64,000 nt of DNA from Bradyrhizobium tropiciagri (GTDB taxonomy: Bacteria; Pseudomonadota; Alphaproteobacteria; Rhizobiales; Xanthobacteraceae), in assembly GCF_018130545.1 (NCBI RefSeq), contig NZ_JAFCKF010000016.1, positions 1 to 64,000 on the forward strand, in the 5' to 3' direction. The position numbers and the translations under genes are program-made. The notes beneath the pieces were generated by a model. That model was not told where the DNA came from and made no database searches. It saw only the letters and a list, made by a program, of their open reading frames with translations. Shown in pieces: positions 44,431 to 52,759 of this stretch (positions are counted from its first letter, which is position 1; every line of letters starts with the position of its first letter).

Positions 44431-45024
44431 GTGTTGGCAGAGCATTTTATGGACGAGTTGACGCCCGACCCACCCGTCCTGGCCGATGCATCCTTAAACG
44501 CGAAGTATGGAGATGCGGTGGAGCCTGTCCGGGTTGATCCCCTGGAAGCTAAAATGCAGCCTCACAGCCTGCATGAGCTGTCGAAGGCATCGGCTCGGCT
44601 GCTTAAAGACTTTATGACCGTAACGGAGAAAGGACTTGGCGTTACGCGCTTTGTCTACTGCGAACTGCCCATTTTATGGGTGGTAGATGTTGACGGTCGC
44701 ATCTGGTTCGCCGTCGAAGAGATCATTGACGAGGCTACACTCGAATTCGTCATGCCCCGGCTGCGCAACTCAGCGGTCATGGAGGGTAAGCAAAGATTGG
44801 GACACCCTGCTTTGATTAAGGCTGCGCCGGGTAGGATAGGAGGAGAAATCCTTTTTGACCCGAAGCTAGGCTTATCCGGCGAATGGGTGATTTCTAATTC
44901 CTCCGGCAGGTATGGCCTGTGCGAGGGACGTACGAGCGATCATTTGACTAACGCGGCGAAAGCCTTTTCCGAATACGGTATTAAGCTGCACGAGTTCTTC
45001 CTCATGCCCAGGGGTAAACGCTGA
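44431..45024 (+). CDS. Unknown cargo protein A (first of a coupled pair)
   Basis: A 197-residue soluble protein; GTG 44431 or ATG 44449 may be the start, neither with a strong ribosome-binding site. The N-terminal 45 residues are acidic and Pro-rich. The main domain includes YCELPILWVVDVDGRIWFAVEEIIDE and HPALIKAAPGRIGGEILFDPKLGL, then SGEWVISNSSGRYGLCEGRTS and KAFSEYGIKLHEFF. The S-G-R-Y region after a W-x-I-S/N strand looks like a compact catalytic or binding domain but no known family was recognised. It overlaps the next gene by one base (TGATG), so both are likely translated together. Confidence 0.7.
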   Translation: MLAEHFMDELTPDPPVLADASLNAKYGDAVEPVRVDPLEAKMQPHSLHELSKASARLLKDFMTVTEKGLGVTRFVYCELPILWVVDVDGRIWFAVEEIIDEATLEFVMPRLRNSAVMEGKQRLGHPALIKAAPGRIGGEILFDPKLGLSGEWVISNSSGRYGLCEGRTSDHLTNAAKAFSEYGIKLHEFFLMPRGKR

Positions 45025-45872
45025 TGGAAGCGAATGGAATGTCGCTTGAGAGACTGCACCGATTGCGGCCTAGCGACATCGAAACGATAAAAAAAGAAAC
45101 CAAGCGACCGGATAAATTAAGCGGGATCATCGCGAGTTTCGCGCGGTATCTTCTCAGCCTAACGAACCCCCGTGCCGTCGAGCTGGATGATGTGTTCCGA
45201 ATTGCTCTTCAACTCAAAGCAGCGGGGGTATGGGATTTAGTGCGCCCGCAGGATTTTGCGGAAGCTTTTGAACATCACATTGATGCTGAGGTTACGTCAG
45301 CGTTGCGAGATGCATTAGGGGCGAACGAAGTCAAAAAAGCTTCCGGCGGCTCAGCTGCTGCAAAGAGTGCTAAAGCAATTGCAGATGCGCAGCGTTTACT
45401 AGGCAAAAGTCCGCCGAGCGACGATCACTCCTCTAAGTCAAAACTAACTGCTATTGAACCTGGCGACGATCAAGACCCGGTTATGGTTTTGCACGCGGAG
45501 AAATCTAATCAACCGCGATATTTTTTGATTTCTCGGACTGGCCTTCTCAAGCCCATCGTTGGTACTACACGGTGGATGTCGAAGAAAACGAGCAAGAAAG
45601 TCATCGAGAAAATCGCAGCGGACGCTTCGATCTCGACGGTCACCGTAAAAAAGGCGATCAGTGAAGCCTTTCATGGAGGGCAGAGAGAGTTGGAGCAGGG
45701 TGGGACGTTCCGGGTAACCGGGGGAGGGAAAGTCGTATTAGAATTGTTCAATCTGAGCGATTGGCACGAACTCCAAGCCAAAGCATCAAAGAAAAGAAGC
45801 GTGAACCTTAACCGTTTAAAAAAAGTCCCAGCTAAGCCTAAGACGAGGTCTAACGCGCCAGCGCGAGACTAG
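45024..45872 (+). CDS. Unknown cargo protein B (second of the pair)
   Basis: A 282-residue protein. Residues 1-100 are helical (LERLHRLRPSDIETIKKETKRPDKLSGIIASFARYLLSL) and end near an acidic stretch EAFEHHIDAEVTSALRDALG. A low-complexity linker of about 45 residues follows. The C-terminal part, PRYFLISRTGLLKPIVGTTRWMSKKTSKKVIEKIAADASISTVTVKKAISEAF, has a possible helix-turn-helix, and the very end is rich in Lys and Arg. Nucleic-acid binding is plausible. It is convergent, with 12 bp between stops, with the KAP gene. No family recognised. Confidence 0.7.
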   Translation: MEANGMSLERLHRLRPSDIETIKKETKRPDKLSGIIASFARYLLSLTNPRAVELDDVFRIALQLKAAGVWDLVRPQDFAEAFEHHIDAEVTSALRDALGANEVKKASGGSAAAKSAKAIADAQRLLGKSPPSDDHSSKSKLTAIEPGDDQDPVMVLHAEKSNQPRYFLISRTGLLKPIVGTTRWMSKKTSKKVIEKIAADASISTVTVKKAISEAFHGGQRELEQGGTFRVTGGGKVVLELFNLSDWHELQAKASKKRSVNLNRLKKVPAKPKTRSNAPARD

Positions 45873-45884
45873 CGCGCGAGCAAG

Positions 45885-48092
45885 CTACTCTCCTTGTTTA
45901 ACGCCGCTCGCTTTCTCGTCGTCTCGATCTTCTGCCTCTATCGTCGAAGCAAAGTGGTTTTCGATTTCGCGCGCAACGACACGAATGCGGTTTCTTGCAT
46001 CTTCAGCTAGCTCATCGCGTTCTAAATGTCCCTTGGCGGCACTCAGAAACGCTCTGAGATCAAAAACGTCAGGATCAGGTAGTTCGCTGATCTGGTACTT
46101 TTTTGGTTCCGATCCAACCGTGTAGCTTACAAAGGCTTCCGTAATCGCAGCCATGAAATCCGATCGCTCGAAGTTGTTGCTGAGCCAGTTCCTGACCTCC
46201 GATGCATCGGCCGAGTACTTCCACGCACTTATAATATCCCAAGGACGTGGCGCATGAGCCAATGAGCCAAGTTCAGCATCTTCCCTGATTTTGGCAATCA
46301 ATATTGATCCTAGGGGCGCGAGTGCCGTTGCTGTGATAACCACGGGCCCGCCCGAGCCTCCTGGTATCGCTCCAAGTTCCCTGGCGCGCGCCACAAATAC
46401 GCTGGCGCATAGTGATGTTGACTTGGTCGATTTGAAACACTGCTCAAGGTAAGTGCTGGCTTGGGCTGGCCCCAATGCGATCAATATGTCTGTCACCAGC
46501 TTCGACCACAATGATCGAGGAGAAGCAAAGAAAAGGCCCGGCGGCCAATCGATTTGGTCAACTTCTTCTCCAATATCGAACAACGCGTCGAGTAAAGACT
46601 GAGAGGGGGCAATCGGGTTAGGCCCTGCGAGCCGAAATGAAAGCTCCTCGAATAACCGTCCAATCATTGGCCGATTGCCGCGATCTTTTCTATCGATGTA
46701 AGCCTTGCCCGTTTGAACAAGGAAGGCTCTATCATGGAGCCGCTCGATAATCTCGTTCAGTACAAGCGCCGACACCTCGTTCGGCGACGGATACAAAGTA
46801 AAATACGCATCATAGCCCGCTTCGCAGCCAATTCCGCGTCGTCGGACAACCTCAGCGTAGTACTCGCGGTTGCTTTGATCAAAGAGCTTGCTACGTGAGG
46901 GAAAAAGTACAGCAAGTAATGTCAGCACTGGCTCGCGTTCTTCCGCGTCCAACGCTTCAACAAATTTTTTAATCGCTTCCTTGCGGGCGTCTTCTTGGGC
47001 CATTCTGAAGCGCCCATCGCTAAAGAGCCAATCTCTATTCCATCGTATCCAATCAAAAATCCGCTCGTTAAAAAGTCGCAACCCTTCCATCACCAACAAA
47101 TCTTGTGGATCTATCTCTCCCTTCAGTGCGGGCCACGAAAATTTCACCGCGTTGGCGAGGCGCTGCACGTCACGTGGTTGCCGGATCCACCTTCGTATGC
47201 CGTCCCGGACCAAATACATCCAACGGGAACTGGTGGGCGTGGAAGCTGGGAGAAATTCGATTTCAGCTTCAAGCAGCTTGAGCAAATCGTCTTGAAACGG
47301 GCGTGGAAGCTCAATTTCCTGCTGAACTATCTTCTCGGCGAAGTTCGGGCCGCGCCGTCCTTCGGCCGCTCCATCATCAAGTGCGCCCCAAACGATCTCG
47401 CGATCGTACGAGAGAAGATAAATAACATTTGGCAAGCGGCCCACCGTCTTGACCATCTGCATTAACAAACGGATCTCATCCTTGGGGAGCCGGTCCAGAT
47501 CATCGATAACGACAAGAAATCGCTTCTGCTTCTCTCGCAAAAGCTGCTGAAGTTTGTCGTACGCCGCTTGTAGAGAGGGCTCTTGCAGAAATTGATCGAT
47601 CGCGCTGTTGAGAGTGGTTCCGGCTATCTTTGCGGCAGTTTTTGACGCGAGGCCGCCGCTTGGATCGATGACGACAGCCAGCGTTGCGACCGCATTGAGA
47701 ACCGGGTCAGACGCTCCTCGTACGCGCCGCAACGCGCGCGCGATCCACGTAGGTCGCTTCGCGCCAGGTAGCTTCTCGGAGAGCACTTTAAAGAAAGCAG
47801 TAATCAAGTCCTGATGTCGGGATACGATCCAGGGCCGAAAATCTATGATCTCTATCTGCTTTCCGCCTTCTACGTTGCTCTTCTCAAGAAACGCGTTGAC
47901 GAAATTTATTGCGGTAGACTTCCCGCTACCCCACTCGCCGTGCAGGCCGATTACATAGCCGTTCGGTGCCTCAAGCGCAGTAATCACGCTCGATAGTCGC
48001 TCAGCAAATGGTCGAAATCCGAGCTTGTCTTCTTGCCACGGATTTTGCTTCGGAGCGTCGTCGCTTGGTGGAACTATGTCATGGCGACTCAT
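45885..48092 (-). CDS. KAP-family P-loop NTPase
   Basis: A 735-residue protein of the KAP P-loop group. Walker A GEWGSGKST at residues 52-60, the typical RPW segment (IEIIDFRPWIVSRHQDLI), Walker B KRFLVVIDDLDRLPKDEI at about 190-207 and the following LPNVIYLLSYDREIV. The usual transmembrane pair between Walker A and B is replaced by one weakly hydrophobic stretch (VLNAVATLAVVIDPSGG), so it may be soluble. About 450 residues after the NTPase core have no recognised domain. KAP members include the F-plasmid exclusion protein PifA and QatA of the Qat anti-phage system. Follows a nuclease-like gene by 54 bp. Confidence 0.9.
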   Translation of the reverse strand: MSRHDIVPPSDDAPKQNPWQEDKLGFRPFAERLSSVITALEAPNGYVIGLHGEWGSGKSTAINFVNAFLEKSNVEGGKQIEIIDFRPWIVSRHQDLITAFFKVLSEKLPGAKRPTWIARALRRVRGASDPVLNAVATLAVVIDPSGGLASKTAAKIAGTTLNSAIDQFLQEPSLQAAYDKLQQLLREKQKRFLVVIDDLDRLPKDEIRLLMQMVKTVGRLPNVIYLLSYDREIVWGALDDGAAEGRRGPNFAEKIVQQEIELPRPFQDDLLKLLEAEIEFLPASTPTSSRWMYLVRDGIRRWIRQPRDVQRLANAVKFSWPALKGEIDPQDLLVMEGLRLFNERIFDWIRWNRDWLFSDGRFRMAQEDARKEAIKKFVEALDAEEREPVLTLLAVLFPSRSKLFDQSNREYYAEVVRRRGIGCEAGYDAYFTLYPSPNEVSALVLNEIIERLHDRAFLVQTGKAYIDRKDRGNRPMIGRLFEELSFRLAGPNPIAPSQSLLDALFDIGEEVDQIDWPPGLFFASPRSLWSKLVTDILIALGPAQASTYLEQCFKSTKSTSLCASVFVARARELGAIPGGSGGPVVITATALAPLGSILIAKIREDAELGSLAHAPRPWDIISAWKYSADASEVRNWLSNNFERSDFMAAITEAFVSYTVGSEPKKYQISELPDPDVFDLRAFLSAAKGHLERDELAEDARNRIRVVAREIENHFASTIEAEDRDDEKASGVKQGE

Positions 48093-48146
48093 GATCGATC
48101 CCTCGGCTCGTCGGTAGTGAAGAGAAAGCCCGCTTCGCGGTTAGCT

Positions 48147-48932
48147 TCAGGTCGCAATCACCTCGATCTTGTAGCTTGGAAACGTGAAGAGGGGGCTTTC
48201 CTCCAACGTTGTGCGGACGGAAGCCCTGGTCCCTTTGGAGGGATTGGTCAATTGTATAAAGTGTGCGGTCGGAGCAAGTCCTATTTCAATGAGAAGGAAT
48301 GGAAAGCGAGTTAAGCGCAGGCGTTTGTGAAGTGATGCGAGCGCTGCTCTGTAGTAGTCGGGTGACGCCGCTCGGCGTTGCAAATTTGGCGATGTAAACT
48401 TGAAGTATGCCAGCATCGGGTGCTTGTTGGAGGTGAGCGGGGACGCGGTGGCATATGCTGACGCCGCTCTGTGCAGCATTTGATATTCGCATCCGGTGAC
48501 TTCTTGGGAGAAAACGGGCGTACTATCTACGCCGAGCAAGTCAAGCCAACCACTCAGCACTTTTTCGCGATTTAGCTTGTTGCGTCCCTTTCGAAGCCAG
48601 GAAGCAATGTTTGCATAAGCGGGTTCGGTCCATTTGGACTCAATCGCGACGCAAGCTGTATCGGAGATTATCATGAGGTCGGTATGTGAGGAGTTGCCTC
48701 GGCCTTCTGATCGGTGACTGACCTTGAACTCAAAATGAAAATCTCCCGTTGTCGAAATCGCGCAGTCATTCAAGATGGCGCTGAGAGTATTCGCTTTGTC
48801 CTTAACGAGGGCTAGCAACGGCACCGTTGATCGATACGGAGAGTCAAGCTCATCATCATTGTACGAATGTAGTAATGCGGAGAACGTTGGCATTAAACGT
48901 TGGTCAAAATACATCCTTCGCTCATAGTCCAT
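48147..48932 (-). CDS. PD-(D/E)XK nuclease-like protein
   Basis: A 261-residue protein with a probable nuclease core: SHTDLMIISDTACVAIESKW supplies D85 and E98-x-K100 in the canonical beta-strand spacing, with E68 upstream as a possible helix acid. It resembles PGN_0703-like putative restriction endonucleases in this segment and in length; the rest (LLGVDSTPVF, LAYFKFTSPNLQRR, LIEIGLAPTA) could recognise DNA or a partner. It lies just upstream of the KAP gene in the same orientation. A 218-bp gap to the next gene upstream contains only a doubtful 31-codon plus-strand frame (48970-49065). Confidence 0.7.
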   Translation of the reverse strand: MDYERRMYFDQRLMPTFSALLHSYNDDELDSPYRSTVPLLALVKDKANTLSAILNDCAISTTGDFHFEFKVSHRSEGRGNSSHTDLMIISDTACVAIESKWTEPAYANIASWLRKGRNKLNREKVLSGWLDLLGVDSTPVFSQEVTGCEYQMLHRAASAYATASPLTSNKHPMLAYFKFTSPNLQRRAASPDYYRAALASLHKRLRLTRFPFLLIEIGLAPTAHFIQLTNPSKGTRASVRTTLEESPLFTFPSYKIEVIAT

Positions 48933-49150
48933 CGGGTGTGTTCTCTCTTTGATTACCAGAAAGGACTAATGCTGCCGATGCGCGCTCGTTTTCCTGACGG
49001 TCTCATTGAAGATTTCGCTGGGCCGCTGCCGTTAAGGCTAGACCATATCTTTGGGAGGGCTTGAAGCGCACTTAGGGGTAGACATGTATAAGCGCGTAAC
49101 CTGGAGCCTGCTGCATCAACGAATTTCCGTGAAGCATTGATTGAGCGAAG

Positions 49151-50089
49151 TTAGTCCGGCCCTGATGAGGTCGTCACGCGAGCCTCATATCCAATTTTCG
49201 CTGAGTTGAAAGACGACAGTGCAGGAGACGCCGTGGACCATTCGAGGCGTCTCGTTACTTTCTTCAGATCCGGTGCACTATAAACAAAACGCTCGTCGTA
49301 ACGTAAGTAGAGGGTCTTGAAGAATTCTTCGATGCGGAGCGGACTGCCCAACGGCGGGAATTCCTGCAACAGTGATCCTACGTTGCCTTGCGACATATTG
49401 ATCATGGCCAGAGAGACAGCTTCGTACCGGCTCACATCATTCCGAATGCCTCGGCGGCCCGTAAGCTCCCGCAAAGCCGCGTGAAAGCGAATGATACTCT
49501 CGACCGGATCACCGCCTTTTTGGATTGCGATGTCGTTTCCGGCTAATTGGCGAGCCGCTGGAGCGTTATCCGGAGCGGTCTGCGACACTGCTTCCTCTTC
49601 TAATCGGTTTCCGCGGATTACAAAGAGGTAGCCAAACACAAGGGCAGGGTAAGTGATGTGAAGATTTGTGCACTCACCAATGGTCTCTTCCATCCGGTTC
49701 GTAAGATTGCGAAACGCACCCGTCATGCCTTTGCAAGATACGGCTAACACTGGCCCAATCCCGCTCTTTTCAACGACGACATCGACGTTCTTGGTCTTTA
49801 GGCCACCCAAGATAGTGGCTTCCCCGCCCTGTGCCGCGCTGGGATCGTATTCCAACAGAAGCTCGTCTCGCTTCTTACGAACAACAAAAGGGGGACGTGG
49901 AGTGATTTCCTCCGGCCGGAAGCCACCTTCCAAAACAAGGCGACATGCAACGTACCAATGCAGTGGCTTGATGTGTTGCTGGCTCTGGGTCGGTCCAGCG
50001 TAGGTCGCGAAGTGAGTTAGTGCTTCTGCTTGGCTCCTCCATTGGCACACGCGAACATCAGCATCGGTCGCATCACTGGATGGCGGCAT
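49151..50089 (-). CDS. Putative restriction endonuclease, partner of the methyltransferase
   Basis: A 312-residue protein whose start overlaps the end of the methyltransferase gene by 17 bases. Its centre contains TKNVDVVVEKSGIGPVLAVSCKGMTGAF, resembling a PD-(D/E)XK core with D103 and S118-C-K120, where the usual acidic residue before x-K is Ser; E134/E135 in NRMEETIGEC might compensate. The tight coupling to an N6 methyltransferase points to a type II restriction enzyme. Sequence specificity cannot be predicted. Confidence 0.75.
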   Translation of the reverse strand: MPPSSDATDADVRVCQWRSQAEALTHFATYAGPTQSQQHIKPLHWYVACRLVLEGGFRPEEITPRPPFVVRKKRDELLLEYDPSAAQGGEATILGGLKTKNVDVVVEKSGIGPVLAVSCKGMTGAFRNLTNRMEETIGECTNLHITYPALVFGYLFVIRGNRLEEEAVSQTAPDNAPAARQLAGNDIAIQKGGDPVESIIRFHAALRELTGRRGIRNDVSRYEAVSLAMINMSQGNVGSLLQEFPPLGSPLRIEEFFKTLYLRYDERFVYSAPDLKKVTRRLEWSTASPALSSFNSAKIGYEARVTTSSGPD

Positions 50090-51539
50090 AGTGCCTCCAG
50101 TGTTGCATCGTCTCTACCGCTTTAGAGAAAATTGGCGAGGACAGTTGTTTCGCTCGGCTTGGAGCCGATACGACAATCTGCGCTGCTTCGCGCGGCTCCA
50201 GTTTCAACATGCCGCCACCGAGTGGGTGGCCCTCAAACTCGCAGCTTAACTGCGTAAACGGTGTGCTCCAGCTTCTGACGATCTCAATCATCGCGGTTTT
50301 GTCGCGAACACGAACGGCGTGAAGAGAATTGGTGCACGTACAACCCGCGGCATTGCGAACAAGGTTTGCTGCGCGTCCGGACATGTATGTCAGGAAAAAG
50401 TCCGGGATCTGAACGTCTGGCACGGCGAACCACGGGTCGCGGACACGGCACTTGTATGCTTCGCGCGCTTCGCGGCCCGCTTCTGTGTCCAGATAGCGTC
50501 GAACAGATGCGGGTAACTTTTGATCCTTTGAAAGACGCAGTAGCAACATCGGTTCATCTTGTCGCTCCCAGTTCCTCACTATAGCCCGCGTAAGCGAGCC
50601 AGCGGGGAGGGCGCGACCATTTCTGACCGACGGTTGCAAGAGGTCGGACGGAATTTCGTGGCGCTCAGCCTCGGAAGGCCGCAGGTGGAAGAAATCGTTT
50701 GCGCCACTCACGTACCCAATCCCGACCGATGCAACGTCACCCAGGCGACGCGAATGAGGATCAAACGCGATTTCCTCATACAATGCGCGGGCGTCAGGAT
50801 GGGCGAGAAAAGGTCGTAACCGGCGGTTCCATCTGGAGCGCCATTCTGACACCGAAACACGCACGCCACTCCTTGGTGGCCTGCCACCCGGCTTAAATTG
50901 TTCGACGGCAGAGAACAGGAAAGAAGCCGTCGTTCCGCCAAAGCCATCCGCATAAAGGAGCCAACAATCCTCCGACAAGTCGGGAAAGAGCTTGCCCTTC
51001 ACAGCGATCACGTGAACGTGCCCAAAGTTGCCGACTAGGTACTCTAGCAGTGGCGATGCGTAAGGAGCGTGCCCGATCTCGGCGGGAACGACGAAAGCCA
51101 TTCTTCCGTCCGGCTTGAGAAGGCTCGCGGTGGCGACCAGGAACGGGGCCCAAGAAGAGGTGAGGCCCGAGAACTTTGCGCCGAGGCGTTGGCAAAGTTC
51201 GAGAGCACGTTCGCGTGCGGCACCCTTGAACGTCTGATATCGGATGAACGGCGGGTTTCCAGCCGCGCATTCAAAGCGTTCGCTGGTGTTGGCCGCCCAA
51301 GCGAACAGGTCTCCCTCATGCACCAATGCCCACGGAGCGCGGGAAATTGCGGTGCCGACAGCGGCAGGGTCCTGCTCAATGCCGACTGCGTTCTGGTGAC
51401 CGGCGATAAATCTGCCGTCGCCGCACGAGGGATCCAAAAGGCGATCTGCAGGATCGCGTACGGCCCACTGAAGCAGCGTAGCGACAACTGCGTCGGGGGT
51501 GTAGTAAGCCCCTGACGTTTTCCTATGCTGCGCGTTCAC
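50073..51539 (-). CDS. N6-adenine DNA methyltransferase (type II/Eco57I-like)
   Basis: A 488-residue DNA methyltransferase. Motif X/entry GAYYTPDAVVATLL, motif I (SAM binding) LLDPSCGDGRF near residues 34-44, and catalytic motif IV NPPF at residues 95-98. The C-terminal half (LGDVASVGIGYVSGANDFFHLRP and the later DPWFAVPDVQIPDFFLTYMSGR, NSLHAVR) is a TaqI/Eco57I-type target-recognition domain. Methylates adenine at the site cut by the coupled endonuclease. Heads the minus-strand cargo array. Confidence 0.92.
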   Translation of the reverse strand: MNAQHRKTSGAYYTPDAVVATLLQWAVRDPADRLLDPSCGDGRFIAGHQNAVGIEQDPAAVGTAISRAPWALVHEGDLFAWAANTSERFECAAGNPPFIRYQTFKGAARERALELCQRLGAKFSGLTSSWAPFLVATASLLKPDGRMAFVVPAEIGHAPYASPLLEYLVGNFGHVHVIAVKGKLFPDLSEDCWLLYADGFGGTTASFLFSAVEQFKPGGRPPRSGVRVSVSEWRSRWNRRLRPFLAHPDARALYEEIAFDPHSRRLGDVASVGIGYVSGANDFFHLRPSEAERHEIPSDLLQPSVRNGRALPAGSLTRAIVRNWERQDEPMLLLRLSKDQKLPASVRRYLDTEAGREAREAYKCRVRDPWFAVPDVQIPDFFLTYMSGRAANLVRNAAGCTCTNSLHAVRVRDKTAMIEIVRSWSTPFTQLSCEFEGHPLGGGMLKLEPREAAQIVVSAPSRAKQLSSPIFSKAVETMQHWRHYAAIQ

Positions 51540-51913
51540 TCTACGTCTCCGTCACCCAAGGCTGCCCATACTAGTTGATTCGCCACGTCGCCGAACCAGT
51601 CGGCAGGCGCGCGGCGTCCGGGCTGAATGGGGTCATATTGACCGCATTTAAGTGTCCCTTGGACCACATTTCTGTGGAGAGCCTTGCTCCCGATCGCAGA
51701 AGTCGTTGATAACTGATTGACGGACCCATTTCGAGGGGGGTACTTTCGCATGCGACACGAGCCGGAGGTATGCTCGCGGACAGCCGCCCATCCAAGGCGG
51801 CTTTTTTTGTGCGCTACCGCTACTCGGGCAGCGCTTCCCAAAACAACTGACAATTGAAAAAATCGCCGGTCCTTCGGGCCAGGCGTGCGTAGACTATTGC
51901 GGAAAGGATTTCG
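51540..51913. other. 374-bp divergent region with an orphan terminator
   Basis: Lies between the methyltransferase start (minus) and the unknown gene at 51914 (plus). It carries a strong plus-strand terminator (51783-51808) without a plus-strand gene before it, so a short plus-strand transcript may originate inside. No protein-coding frame of note. Confidence 0.55.
51783..51808 (+). terminator. Orphan intrinsic terminator
   Basis: GCCGCC stem, seven-base loop, GGCGGC, then seven T. Reads on the plus strand. The nearest upstream plus-strand sequence has no coding frame, so it may end a small RNA or leader transcript. Confidence 0.8.
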
Positions 51914-52597
51914 ATGCAGCGGTTAACGCTGAGCGAGTTGCTGCACGTTACCAATACCGGCGAGGAAGCACTGAAGTCCATGCGCCGCCGGGGCCAGATA
52001 GCCTTGGCTTTTGGCCTTCGTGACGCTTTTGCCTCGTCCTGGTATTTGCCGGTCGATGCGGTCTCCATGTTGGTGACCTCCGCTTTGGCGAAGGTCTACG
52101 GCGTCAGCAATGCCGCGGTACTCGTGCGCATTTCTGGCGATGTCTTGCTTCAGATCGTCGCCGGGGCAGAAGCTGACACCGATACCGACGCAATGCTTTG
52201 CGTGATGGATCTCGTCCGCGAGCGTGATGGCGTTCGAGCTTACTTCGTGTCCTGTGCGGCGGTAGACGCATTCCTGCCGGAACTGCCAAGGTCATGCGAG
52301 ACGCACGACTTCGTTCCGGAGCGTCTCATCATGATCAACGTCAGCCAAGTTATCCGCGCGCTCCGCGTCAGCGCGTTGAGGATCGGGGTTGATTTGACTG
52401 CACCATTCTTGCCGCCGCCAGATAGCCTAGAGTTTCAGAAGCTGATGGCGTCGTACTCTCAGTTACCGCACACTATGGTCGAACTGCACACTATCAAGAA
52501 GCGAGATGCGCTTGCCCGCAAGATCGGAGCCAAAGCGCGGGCTTTCGGCGGCGGATCGCTTCTGATGAACAAGCCTTTCGCCTCCAAAGCAGCATAG
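51914..52597 (+). CDS. Unknown element protein with HTH-like N-terminus
   Basis: A 227-residue protein with AAAGGA at the right distance before the ATG. MQRLTLSELLHVTNTGEEALKSMRRRGQIALAFG resembles a DNA-binding winged or MerR-like start with L-H-V-T-x-T-G-x-x-x-L-K-x-M-R-R-R-G. The middle contains PVDAVSMLVTSALAKVYGVSNAAVLVRISGD, and the end has KKRDALARKIGAKARAFGGGSLLM. First plus-strand gene of the core block, so it may regulate it. No family recognised. Confidence 0.65.
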   Translation: MQRLTLSELLHVTNTGEEALKSMRRRGQIALAFGLRDAFASSWYLPVDAVSMLVTSALAKVYGVSNAAVLVRISGDVLLQIVAGAEADTDTDAMLCVMDLVRERDGVRAYFVSCAAVDAFLPELPRSCETHDFVPERLIMINVSQVIRALRVSALRIGVDLTAPFLPPPDSLEFQKLMASYSQLPHTMVELHTIKKRDALARKIGAKARAFGGGSLLMNKPFASKAA

Positions 52598-52759
52598 TCG
52601 GCCTAGCTGATCAAACCTTCGAAGTCATTCACGCCGCCTCAACGCTCGCGCGCCGTCTACTCGTCTGCGGCGCCACTGACCGAGAACGACCCCGCAATAC
52701 AATTGTTGCGAGGCTGAACAGTTATTCCCAAACCCATACCCCCAGGACCAGGATAGTGC

